Assembly: GCA_030831415.1 (NCBI GenBank)
Contig: JAURLC010000086.1
Coordinates: 1 to 7,338, forward strand
DNA length: 7,338 nucleotides
Source of the DNA: Bacillota bacterium
GTDB taxonomy: Bacteria; Bacillota_I; Bacilli_A; RFN20; CAG-826
Direction: 5' to 3'
Shown here: piece after piece, positions 1-6,373 of the stretch
Numbering within the stretch: position 1 is the first letter of the stretch
How the letters are laid out: each line of letters starts with the position of its first letter
The notes under the pieces: model-generated
What the model was told of the DNA's origin: nothing
Database searches by the model: none
The model's input: only the letters and a program-made list of their open reading frames with translations
Translations under genes and position numbers: made by a program

Positions 1-762
1 CATTGTCATTTAAACGCAGAAGTCTTTAAAGATCGCGTGGAACTTCTATTAGAAGAAGCAAAAAAGCACGGTGTCCATCAATGTTTTGTGGTGGGTTGGA
101 ACCAAGCTTCTTCATTGGATGCCGTTTTATTGGCAAAACAACATCCATCTATCAAAGCTATTGTTGGCTTGCATCCCGTTGATACCGAACACGGAATCGA
201 TGTATCGTGGTTACACGCGTTGATAACAGAACATCGTGAGAATATTATCGCGGTCGGGGAAATTGGGTTCGATTATTATTGGCACAAAGACCCTCACCAA
301 CACCAACAACAAACACTCGCGTTAAGTGCACAACTGGATATCGCTCAAACTTATAACCTTCCTGTTTTCATTCATTGTCGGGATGCATACGACGCTTTAC
401 TCGATTACTTACAGAAGCGCGGAGGGATGTATCGAGGAATCATGCATTGCTTTGGGGGGACTCTCGATCAACTCCAAGCATTTTTACAATTAGGGTTCGA
501 CATTTCCTTTGGTGGTCCTATTACGTTTAAAAACGCACATTTGGCACGCGAGGTTTTATCCCACACCCCAATAGACCGATTACATCTTGAAACCGATAGT
601 CCTTATTTAGCCCCCCATCCTCATCGTGGAAAAGAGAATACACCGCTCTTTCTCCCGCTGATTTTTGAAAAAGCAAAAGAAGTTCTTGGAGTAACGAGTG
701 AAATACTTGAGAAAAACCTACAAACGAATGTGGAAAAATTATTTCACGTGAAAACATTATGA
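1..762 (+). CDS. tatD: TatD-family metal-dependent hydrolase (5' partial)
   Basis: Cytosolic TatD/YabD-type hydrolase with a metal-dependent TIM-barrel fold. Family members have DNase or exonuclease activity, but the physiological substrate in Bacillota is unsettled. The frame is open from base 1 and begins HCHLN, the family's N-terminal metal-binding HxH motif, so only about 3-5 residues are missing. The GTG at 37 is internal, not the start. In the 253 visible residues the other metal and catalytic positions are present: GLHP (57-60), VGEIGFDYY with Glu87, FIHCRDAY with His125, GIMHCFGG with His149, and LETDSPYLAPHPHRGKEN with Asp199. Length is normal for the family (about 255 aa). The stop overlaps the rnmV start as ATGA, so the two are probably co-transcribed and translationally coupled. 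Family assignment is very secure; the exact substrate is not. Confidence 0.96.
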   Translation, partial: HCHLNAEVFKDRVELLLEEAKKHGVHQCFVVGWNQASSLDAVLLAKQHPSIKAIVGLHPVDTEHGIDVSWLHALITEHRENIIAVGEIGFDYYWHKDPHQHQQQTLALSAQLDIAQTYNLPVFIHCRDAYDALLDYLQKRGGMYRGIMHCFGGTLDQLQAFLQLGFDISFGGPITFKNAHLAREVLSHTPIDRLHLETDSPYLAPHPHRGKENTPLFLPLIFEKAKEVLGVTSEILEKNLQTNVEKLFHVKTL

Positions 763-1307
763 AAGTAAATATTGCGGGTGTTATTGTGGTCGAGGGTGCG
801 ATGGACATCGCGTTTTTATCGAACTTTATTGAAAGCGAATTCGTCAGTGTCAACGGTTCAGCAGTCGACCCGAAAACGGTTGAATATTTACAAAACTTAC
901 CCAACACAAACCCCATTTATTTATTGTTAGATCCGGATTCACCTGGTGAAAAAATACGTCACCACCTCCATCAAAAACTGAACCATTATGTGGATGTGTT
1001 TATCCCACAATCATTAGCGATCAAAGGAAAAAAAGTTGGGGTAGCGGAATCGGACGCTACCACCATACTCGATGCGTTCCAAAAAGGCTTGAACCAAGCA
1101 ACTTGTGATAAAGAGCCTGTTATCACGATGAATGATTTAATGACGCTTGGTTTATTAGGGCAACCTTCTTCTACCACAAAACGAGAAAAAATCGCATCCA
1201 TATTTCATTTGGGTCACACCAACGGGAAGACCTTCTTAACCCGACTTAATCGACGCAACATCAATGTTCAACAAATCAAGGAATTACTGAATGAAAAAAC
1301 ATCCTGA
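759..1307 (+). CDS. rnmV: Ribonuclease M5 (5S rRNA maturation endonuclease)
   Basis: RNase M5 cleaves the 5S rRNA precursor, in B. subtilis on a 5S rRNA-L18 complex. The 182-aa protein has an N-terminal Toprim domain (about 1-105). It shows VVEG with Glu12, Asp16, VNGSAVD (31-37) and LLDPDSPGEKIR with Asp58 and Asp60. The C-terminal RNase M5 region contains DLMTLGLLGQP (126-136) and LGHTNGKTFLTRL (151-163), which match the B. subtilis protein as I recall it. One oddity: the usual Toprim GVE-x-A segment reads GVAESDA (94-100), shifting the Glu by one place. The ATG sits in the ATGA overlap with tatD and no Shine-Dalgarno sequence precedes it, so translation probably depends on coupling. Its 3' end overlaps rsmA by 17 bases. 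The tatD-rnmV-rsmA order is a Bacillota hallmark and supports the call. Confidence 0.95.
   Translation: MKVNIAGVIVVEGAMDIAFLSNFIESEFVSVNGSAVDPKTVEYLQNLPNTNPIYLLLDPDSPGEKIRHHLHQKLNHYVDVFIPQSLAIKGKKVGVAESDATTILDAFQKGLNQATCDKEPVITMNDLMTLGLLGQPSSTTKREKIASIFHLGHTNGKTFLTRLNRRNINVQQIKELLNEKTS
1278..1283 (+). promoter_or_regulatory. Ribosome binding site for rsmA inside rnmV
   Basis: AAGGAA lies 7 bases before the ATG at 1291 and within the last codons of rnmV. It supports 1291 as the rsmA start and means rsmA has its own initiation signal in addition to any coupling with rnmV. Confidence 0.7.
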
Positions 1308-2106
1308 AATTGATGCCTTACTACGTTCTTTAGATGCGTCCGTTTTAAAACGGTATGGACAAAACTTTTTGATTGATGATTTCATCATCCAAAAGACTTT
1401 TGCCACACTTGCCTTACAACCAGGTGAAACCATTTTAGAAATTGGTCCGGGCTTAGGCGCATTAACCAAGCATGTTCCGTTTCAAGACCACACCTATATT
1501 TCCTATGAAATTGATCGTCAATATCACGCTTACCTAACGAAAACCTATACTACGAATACCACCCACCATCTTGGTAACTTTTTGAAAGCCGTTTCTGAGA
1601 CCGTTGATGTCATTTTAGGAAACTTACCATATTATGTGACCTCGGATATCTTGGAGAAGATTTTTAAGGATTTTCCTATATTTAAACGGGGTGTTTTTTT
1701 GGTACAAAAAGAAGTGATCGAACGACTCATTGCCCAACCAGGAGACAACGCGTATGGTCCTCTAGCGATTCTTGTTCAATCGTTAGGTGAGATCCAAACG
1801 ATCACCGATGTACATCCTGCCTCGTTTTATCCAGAACCTCACGTTACGTCGACGTTGTTTTTATGGACGAACAACCACCACGTTTCGGTGGAAGTCGCCC
1901 GACCGTTCTTTTATTTTTTAAAAAAACTTTTTTTAAATCGGAGAAAAAACATTCTCAATAATTTGACGTTTATAAACGGGGCAAAAGAAGAAAAAACAAG
2001 GCAATTACAAGCGCTAGGCATTGAAGATAACCGTCGCCCTGAGTCGCTAACGATTCAAGAGGTTTGGATGGTATATGATGCGTTTAAGTCGCAAATAACG
2101 CTATAA
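1291..2106 (+). CDS. rsmA: 16S rRNA (adenine1518-N6/adenine1519-N6)-dimethyltransferase RsmA/KsgA
   Basis: RsmA uses S-adenosylmethionine to dimethylate two adjacent adenosines in the helix 45 loop of 16S rRNA, a late 30S assembly step; its loss gives kasugamycin resistance. The 271-aa product has normal length. Motifs in order: GQNFL (23-27), SAM motif I EIGPGLG (50-56), acidic motif II YEID with Glu73, catalytic motif NLPYY (111-115), FLVQKEV (136-142), FYPEPHVTS (179-187), and the C-terminal LFLNRRKNILNN (213-224) and RRPESL (248-253). NLPYY followed by VTS is the Bacillus-like variant. At the position where the family usually has an Asp contacting the adenine of SAM, this protein seems to have Asn96 (LGNFLK). 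The gene overlaps rnmV by 17 bases and is followed after 20 bases by glmU, so it is co-transcribed with both. Rrp/Erm-type methyltransferases are related, but the context and C-terminal motifs favour RsmA. Confidence 0.96.
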   Translation: MKKHPEIDALLRSLDASVLKRYGQNFLIDDFIIQKTFATLALQPGETILEIGPGLGALTKHVPFQDHTYISYEIDRQYHAYLTKTYTTNTTHHLGNFLKAVSETVDVILGNLPYYVTSDILEKIFKDFPIFKRGVFLVQKEVIERLIAQPGDNAYGPLAILVQSLGEIQTITDVHPASFYPEPHVTSTLFLWTNNHHVSVEVARPFFYFLKKLFLNRRKNILNNLTFINGAKEEKTRQLQALGIEDNRRPESLTIQEVWMVYDAFKSQITL

Positions 2107-2111
2107 TGGAA

Positions 2112-2118
2112 AAGGGGA
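2112..2118 (+). promoter_or_regulatory. Ribosome binding site deciding the glmU start
   Basis: The purine-rich AAGGGGA lies 8-9 bases before the ATG at 2127. An upstream in-frame ATG at 2106 overlaps the rsmA stop (TAATG), but starting there would place this Shine-Dalgarno inside the coding region. It would also add a charged 7-residue extension not expected for the family. The site therefore favours 2127. Confidence 0.7.
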
Positions 2119-2126
2119 AAGAATGT

Positions 2127-3521
2127 ATGAAACCAACCATTAACGCCATTATGATGGCCGCGGGCAAAGGAACGCGTATGAAATCCTTAGATGCTACCAA
2201 AAGTAAAGTCGCCTTTGATTTATTGGGCGTCCCACTTGTTCGGCATGTACTTAATGCCTTAAAACCCATGAATATCGACACGGTCTATTCCATTGTTGGA
2301 CATGGTGGTGAAACCACCGAAAGAATTGTCAAAGACGATTCGGTTGTCGTGTGGCAACGTGAACAAAAAGGAACCGGGCACGCCATCATGCAAGTTGCGC
2401 CTTATTTAGCGGGCAAGCAAGGTACAACACTCATCGTATCTGGCGACACCCCTTTAATCACCACCGCTTCTTTACAACATTTAGTGGACACTCACCTCGA
2501 AGGAAACTTTGATTTAACGATCTTAACATCCGTGGTGGATGATCCATTTGGTTATGGTCGAATGGTGAGAACAAAAGACGGTAAACTCACCGGCATTGTT
2601 GAAGAAATTAATGCAACCGATGAAGAAAAGAACATTCGAGAAATTAATACGGGTTTCTATGTATTTAATAATGAGAAACTATTCCGCTATTTAAACGAAT
2701 TACCGCCTAATCCCAAAAACGGAGAACTCAACATTACGTTCCTCGTCAAAATGTTTATTGAACAAGGATTTCACGTTGGAACCGACACGGTCGCTTCGTT
2801 TGAAGAAACATTAGGTACGAATGACCGCGCTCAACTTGCTGAAGCGCGACGTATTTTACAAAAACGAATTAATCACCAACACATGGTCAACGGGGTCACC
2901 ATTGAAAACCCAGACAATACCTTTATTTCACCTCACGTGACGATTGGGCAAGATACGGTCATTCAATCAGGCGTATATTTGATTGGGGATGTTTCGATTG
3001 GAGTAGGCAACCTTATTGGTGCCAACTCGATGATTGAAAATAGTACGATAGGAAACCGAAACGTGATTGAATCATCCAAAATCATCGATTCGTCATTAGG
3101 GGATGACAACCATGTTGGTCCTAATGCCCATCTACGCGGGCACACCAAGATAGCCAACCAATGCCGAATTGGTAATTTTGTGGAACTTAAAAACGCGGTT
3201 TTACACGATTCCGTCAAAGCAGCCCATTTAACGTACTTGGGTGATTGTGAAATCGGCGAAGACACCAATGTTGGATGTGGAACCATCATTGCCAATTACG
3301 ATGGAAAAACCAAACATCACACCTCGATCGGTAAACACGTCTTTATGGGCTCGGGAACAACGATCATCTCTCCTGTCACGATTGCCGATGAAGTGATTAT
3401 CGCCGCAGGTTCAACGATCAATGAAAACGTTGAAAAAAGGGCGATGGCCATTGCAAGAAGCAAACAAACCAATAAGCCTGGTTTCTATGACCATTGGATG
3501 AAAAAAATCGGAAAGAAGTAA
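2127..3521 (+). CDS. glmU: Bifunctional UDP-N-acetylglucosamine pyrophosphorylase / glucosamine-1-phosphate N-acetyltransferase
   Basis: Cytosolic enzyme that acetylates glucosamine-1-phosphate with acetyl-CoA, then couples it to UTP, giving UDP-GlcNAc for peptidoglycan and other glycans. With the 2127 start it has 464 aa (family about 455-460). The N-terminal uridyltransferase domain (1-232) shows AAGKGTRM (11-18), EQKGTGHA (79-86), SGDTPL with Asp107, GYGR (142-145), Glu159, EINTGFY with Asn174, and TLGTND with Asn232. A helical linker is followed by a C-terminal left-handed beta-helix of hexapeptide repeats (about 255-440). By comparison with E. coli GlmU the acetyltransferase residues are Arg337, Lys355, His367 (catalytic base), Tyr370, Asn381 and NYDGK (390-394). 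One oddity: the usual LPKVLH segment reads TKSKVAF, with about 3 extra residues and no Pro. Last gene of the + operon; a terminator follows 22 bases after the stop. Both activities should be present. Confidence 0.97.
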   Translation: MKPTINAIMMAAGKGTRMKSLDATKSKVAFDLLGVPLVRHVLNALKPMNIDTVYSIVGHGGETTERIVKDDSVVVWQREQKGTGHAIMQVAPYLAGKQGTTLIVSGDTPLITTASLQHLVDTHLEGNFDLTILTSVVDDPFGYGRMVRTKDGKLTGIVEEINATDEEKNIREINTGFYVFNNEKLFRYLNELPPNPKNGELNITFLVKMFIEQGFHVGTDTVASFEETLGTNDRAQLAEARRILQKRINHQHMVNGVTIENPDNTFISPHVTIGQDTVIQSGVYLIGDVSIGVGNLIGANSMIENSTIGNRNVIESSKIIDSSLGDDNHVGPNAHLRGHTKIANQCRIGNFVELKNAVLHDSVKAAHLTYLGDCEIGEDTNVGCGTIIANYDGKTKHHTSIGKHVFMGSGTTIISPVTIADEVIIAAGSTINENVEKRAMAIARSKQTNKPGFYDHWMKKIGKK

Positions 3522-3543
3522 CCGTTCGTCTTCATAAGAAAAG

Positions 3544-3574
3544 AAAAAGTCCTTCATTATGAAGGACTTTTTTT
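3544..3574. terminator. Bidirectional Rho-independent terminator between glmU and ppdK
   Basis: A perfect 13-base inverted repeat (AAAAAGTCCTTCA / TGAAGGACTTTTT) with a 3-base TTA loop is followed by a run of seven T on the + strand. It is preceded by an A tract, so it also has a U-run when read on the - strand. It lies 22 bases after the glmU stop and 14 bases beyond the ppdK stop, between convergent genes, so it probably serves both. Stem perfection and position make this a strong call for glmU; its use by ppdK is an inference. Confidence 0.93.
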
Positions 3575-3588
3575 GTTGAAGGAATTGC

Positions 3589-6222
3589 TTATTTCTTGCT
3601 TGCTTTTAATGCGGCTTGAGCGGCGGATAAGCGGGCTACTGGGACACGGAACGGTGAGCAGGAGACATAGTCTAACCCTGCATTGTGGAAGAACTCGATT
3701 GAATCAGGTTCACCACCGTGTTCACCACAAATCCCTACTTTTAAGTTGGGACGTGTCTTGCGACCATCGGCAACGGCCATCTTGATGAGTTTACCTACAC
3801 CATGTTGGTCAACGGTTTGGAATGGATCTTGTTCGAAGATTTTCGTTTTGTAATAATCTGGGAGGAATTTACCCGCATCATCGCGGGAGAAACCATAGGT
3901 CATTTGTGTTAAGTCATTCGTACCAAAGCTGAAGAACGTTGCTTCTTCGGCAACTTTTTCTGCTAATAAGGCGGCACGTGGAATTTCAATCATCGTTCCG
4001 ACTAAGTAAGTCATAGTTTGACCAGACTTCGCGATTTCTTCGTTCGCCGTTTCTTCGATGATGTCTTTGACGAATTTTAATTCTTTGACATCTAAGACTA
4101 ACGGAATCATGATTTCAGGAACAACAGGTTTTTTGAGTTCTTTTTGGGCTTGCAACGCAGCACGGATGATCGCGCGTGTTTGCATACGACCAATTTCTGG
4201 GTAAGAGACATCCAAGCGAACCCCACGGTGACCCATCATTGGGTTGAATTCATGGAGGAATTCAATACGGGATTTGACTTGTTCAACGGATAAACCAAGG
4301 GCTTTGGCTAATTCGGCAATCTTGTCTTCTTCTTGAGGTAAGAATTCGTGTAAAGGTGGGTCAAGTAAGCGGATGGTGACGTTTAAGTCTTTCATCGCCA
4401 TAAAGAGTTGATAGAAGTCATCTTGTTGGAACGGTAAGAGTTTGGCAAGTGCTTCTTCGCGGGCTTCTAAGGTTTCCGCTAAGATCATCTTGCGCACATT
4501 AAAGATACGTTCTTTATCAAAGAACATATGTTCAGTACGGCATAGACCAATACCTTCTGCACCGAACTTAAGAGCGGTTATCGCATCTTTTGGTGTATCC
4601 GCATTGGTACGAACTTTTAAGGTACGGAATTCATCCGCCCATTCCATAATGCGACCAAAGTAACCGGTTAAGGCTGCTTCCACTTTGGCGATATCGCCAT
4701 CGTAGACTAAACCTGTCGAACCATCGATGGAAATAACATCGTTTGTAGTGTACGTTTTTCCACCAAATTTCACCGTACCTTTGTGTTCATCAATCACTGC
4801 ACCGCCAACACCGGCAACACATGTTTTACCCATGCCTCGGGCCACAACGGCGGCGTGGGAGGTCATCCCACCGCGAGCAGTCAAAATCCCTTGAGCAGCG
4901 ACCATCCCTTCAATATCTTCAGGGGAGGTTTCGGCACGAACAAGGATGACTTTTTCACCAGCTTCACCGCGTTTAGCAGCATCTTCAGCAGTAAAGGAAA
5001 TTTTACCCGTAGCAGCACCTGGCGAGGCAGGTAAACCTTCACCAATAGGCGTTGCTTTCGCTAAGACTTTCGGATCAAAGCTTGGGTGTAAGAGGGTATC
5101 TAAGGAGCGTGGATCAATGCGTAACACCGCTTCTTGAGAGGTAATCACACCTTCATCCACTAAGTCACATGCAATCTTTAATCCAGCAGCAGCGGTACGT
5201 TTGCCGTTGCGTGTTTGTAAGAAGTAGAGTTTACCTTCTTCGACGGTAAATTCCATATCTTGCATATCTTTGTAATGACTTTCTAAGACTTTGACGATGT
5301 CTAAGAATTTGTCATAGACTGCAGGTTGGGTTTTTTGTAAGTATTCCACAGGAAGTGGGGTACGAATACCCGCGACGACGTCTTCCCCTTGGGCATTAGG
5401 TAAGTATTCGGCGAACAATTTCTTTTCACCAGTAGAGGGTGAGCGGGAGAATGCCACACCGGTACCCGAGGTTTCGCCTTTGTTACCGAAGACCATCGAT
5501 TGAACGTTCACAGCGGTACCCCATTCGTATGGGATATTGTTCATCTTACGATAAACGTTTGCCCGTGGGTTGTCCCATGAACGGAAGACTGCGGTAATCG
5601 CTTCGATGAGCTGAACTTTTGGATCATTTGGGAATGCTTCGCCAAAAACCCGTTTGTAATAGTCTTTATATTGTTTGACAAGATTCTTTAAGTCGTTCGC
5701 GTCTAATTCGGTGTCGAGTTTAACGCCCTTGGCTTCTTTCATTTCTTTCAACATTTTGTCAAATTCGGTACGACCGTGATTTTTGGCAATGTTGGTAAAC
5801 ATTAAAATAAAACGACGGAAGGAATCATAGGCAAAGCGTTCATTACCTGTTTCCTTGGCTAGGACTTCAACGGTGACATCGGTTAAGCCTAAGTTTAAGA
5901 CGGTATCCATCATACCTGGCATCGAAACACGTGCACCTGAACGAACCGAAACAAGCAAGGGGTTGGTGGTTCCACCAAAATTTTTCCCAGTGTCCTTTTC
6001 AATATCCTTAACAGCGCTATAAATTTGTTGAATTAAATAGTCAGGAATTGTTTTCTTACTTGCGTAGTAAAGGTTGCAAGCTTCGGTTGTAACGGTAAAA
6101 CCTTCTGGAATAGGGATTCCAAGTAAGGTCATTTGGGATAATCCAATCCCCTTACCACCGAGCAAATCCTTGCCCATGCCTTTGGTGTCTTTAAAGTTGT
6201 AAACATATAGTTTTTCTGCCAT
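3589..6222 (-). CDS. ppdK: Pyruvate, phosphate dikinase
   Basis: PPDK reversibly interconverts pyruvate, ATP and phosphate with PEP, AMP and pyrophosphate. In anaerobes it often works glycolytically, giving ATP from PEP and PPi. The 877-aa product matches the bacterial length (about 874-880). The N-terminal ATP-grasp region (1-340) shows LGGKG (21-25), SVRSGARVSMPGMMDT (92-107), GTGVAFSRSPSTGEK (253-267), Glu324 and FLQTRNGKRT (334-343). The central phosphohistidine domain (about 385-510) has GGMTSHAAVVARG with catalytic His456. The C-terminal PEP/pyruvate barrel (about 530-877) has CRTEHMFF with Arg562, MGHRGVR (663-669), Glu746, FGTNDLTQ (766-773) and GICGEHGGEP with catalytic Cys832. The start at 6222 is chosen for its AAGGAG site and family-like MAEKLYVYNF; an ATG at 6261 would add 13 residues spanning that site. 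Thr454, next to the catalytic His, is the type of residue phosphorylated by PPDK regulatory proteins, but none is encoded here. It appears monocistronic within the window. Confidence 0.98.
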   Translation of the reverse strand: MAEKLYVYNFKDTKGMGKDLLGGKGIGLSQMTLLGIPIPEGFTVTTEACNLYYASKKTIPDYLIQQIYSAVKDIEKDTGKNFGGTTNPLLVSVRSGARVSMPGMMDTVLNLGLTDVTVEVLAKETGNERFAYDSFRRFILMFTNIAKNHGRTEFDKMLKEMKEAKGVKLDTELDANDLKNLVKQYKDYYKRVFGEAFPNDPKVQLIEAITAVFRSWDNPRANVYRKMNNIPYEWGTAVNVQSMVFGNKGETSGTGVAFSRSPSTGEKKLFAEYLPNAQGEDVVAGIRTPLPVEYLQKTQPAVYDKFLDIVKVLESHYKDMQDMEFTVEEGKLYFLQTRNGKRTAAAGLKIACDLVDEGVITSQEAVLRIDPRSLDTLLHPSFDPKVLAKATPIGEGLPASPGAATGKISFTAEDAAKRGEAGEKVILVRAETSPEDIEGMVAAQGILTARGGMTSHAAVVARGMGKTCVAGVGGAVIDEHKGTVKFGGKTYTTNDVISIDGSTGLVYDGDIAKVEAALTGYFGRIMEWADEFRTLKVRTNADTPKDAITALKFGAEGIGLCRTEHMFFDKERIFNVRKMILAETLEAREEALAKLLPFQQDDFYQLFMAMKDLNVTIRLLDPPLHEFLPQEEDKIAELAKALGLSVEQVKSRIEFLHEFNPMMGHRGVRLDVSYPEIGRMQTRAIIRAALQAQKELKKPVVPEIMIPLVLDVKELKFVKDIIEETANEEIAKSGQTMTYLVGTMIEIPRAALLAEKVAEEATFFSFGTNDLTQMTYGFSRDDAGKFLPDYYKTKIFEQDPFQTVDQHGVGKLIKMAVADGRKTRPNLKVGICGEHGGEPDSIEFFHNAGLDYVSCSPFRVPVARLSAAQAALKASKK

Positions 6223-6228
6223 TGTCTT

Positions 6229-6234
6229 CTCCTT
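6229..6234 (-). promoter_or_regulatory. Ribosome binding site for ppdK
   Basis: On the - strand the sequence reads AAGGAG, 6 bases before the ATG at 6222-6220. This consensus Shine-Dalgarno at ideal spacing fixes the ppdK start and argues against the longer in-frame start at 6261. Confidence 0.88.
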
Positions 6235-6272
6235 TTTGTGCCTTTGAGATAGTTTCGGCACTCGCGACTAAA

Positions 6273-6301
6273 ATAATACCATAAAGCCACCCTCGTTTCT
6301 A
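6273..6301 (-). promoter_or_regulatory. Predicted sigma-A-type extended -10 promoter for ppdK
   Basis: Reading the - strand, TAGAAA (6301-6296, 4 of 6 to TTGACA) is separated by 17 bases from TATTAT (6278-6273, 5 of 6 to TATAAT). The -10 is preceded by TGG, an extended -10 element. Transcription would start near 6266, giving a 5' UTR of about 44 bases that contains the AAGGAG site. A weak imperfect inverted repeat (TAGTTTCG / CGCGACTA, about 6250-6270, 6 of 8 pairs) lies at the start of that leader. Predicted by motif only. Confidence 0.6.
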
Positions 6302-6325
6302 CTTGAAAAAGCACCAAAAGGAAGA

Positions 6326-6354
6326 TGTTTTATTTTATAAAATCCACTTATAAT
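6326..6354 (+). promoter_or_regulatory. Predicted promoter for the FGGY kinase gene
   Basis: A perfect TATAAT at 6349-6354 lies 20 bases before the ATG at 6374. The -35 position at 17-base spacing is TGTTTT (6326-6331), a poor match to TTGACA, so the promoter may need an activator or be weak. The predicted start near 6361 leaves a leader of only about 13 bases. Predicted by motif only. Confidence 0.55.
6332..6343. repeat. 12-base AT-only palindrome within the kinase promoter spacer
   Basis: ATTTTATAAAAT is a perfect palindrome lying between the presumed -35 and -10 elements of the FGGY kinase promoter. Its position would suit an operator, but AT-only palindromes arise easily by chance in this kind of DNA. 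The symmetry does not extend beyond 12 bases. Confidence 0.3.
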
Positions 6355-6373
6355 GGGGATACAAACTTTTATT

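Noticed and set aside
527..916. Open frame of 129 codons on the - strand
   Set aside because: It runs antisense across the tatD end and rnmV start, both confidently identified; it has no recognisable motif and is a shadow frame.
2106..2126. Longer glmU N-terminus starting at the TAATG overlap
   Set aside because: The purine-rich ribosome binding site lies inside this stretch and the family-like start is at 2127.
2963..3295. Open frame of 110 codons on the - strand
   Set aside because: It is antisense to the glmU hexapeptide-repeat domain, whose regular codon pattern keeps the opposite frame open.
2937..3440. DNA repeats in the glmU 3' half
   Set aside because: The protein has hexapeptide repeats of the left-handed beta-helix, but the underlying DNA is diverged and is not a tandem repeat or CRISPR array.
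3573..3785. 70-codon + strand frame next to the terminator
   Set aside because: It begins in the terminator T-run and lies antisense to the conserved C-terminus of PPDK, with no ribosome binding site or family resemblance.
4442..5137. Three + strand open frames antisense to ppdK
   Set aside because: They cover conserved PPDK domains on the other strand and look like shadows; the Ser/Ala-rich products match no family I know.
6223..6261. Longer ppdK N-terminus from an ATG at 6261
   Set aside because: The consensus AAGGAG lies within it, the extra 13 residues are not PPDK-like, and the start at 6222 gives the normal N-terminus and length.
6303..6308. TTGAAA as the -35 element of the kinase promoter
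   Set aside because: It is 40 bases from the TATAAT at 6349, far beyond the usual 16-18, and no acceptable -10 sits at the right distance.
6241..6373. Catabolite-control (cre) site in the divergent promoter region
   Set aside because: No sequence with the required TG-n-AA-n-CG-type palindrome was found on either strand by eye.
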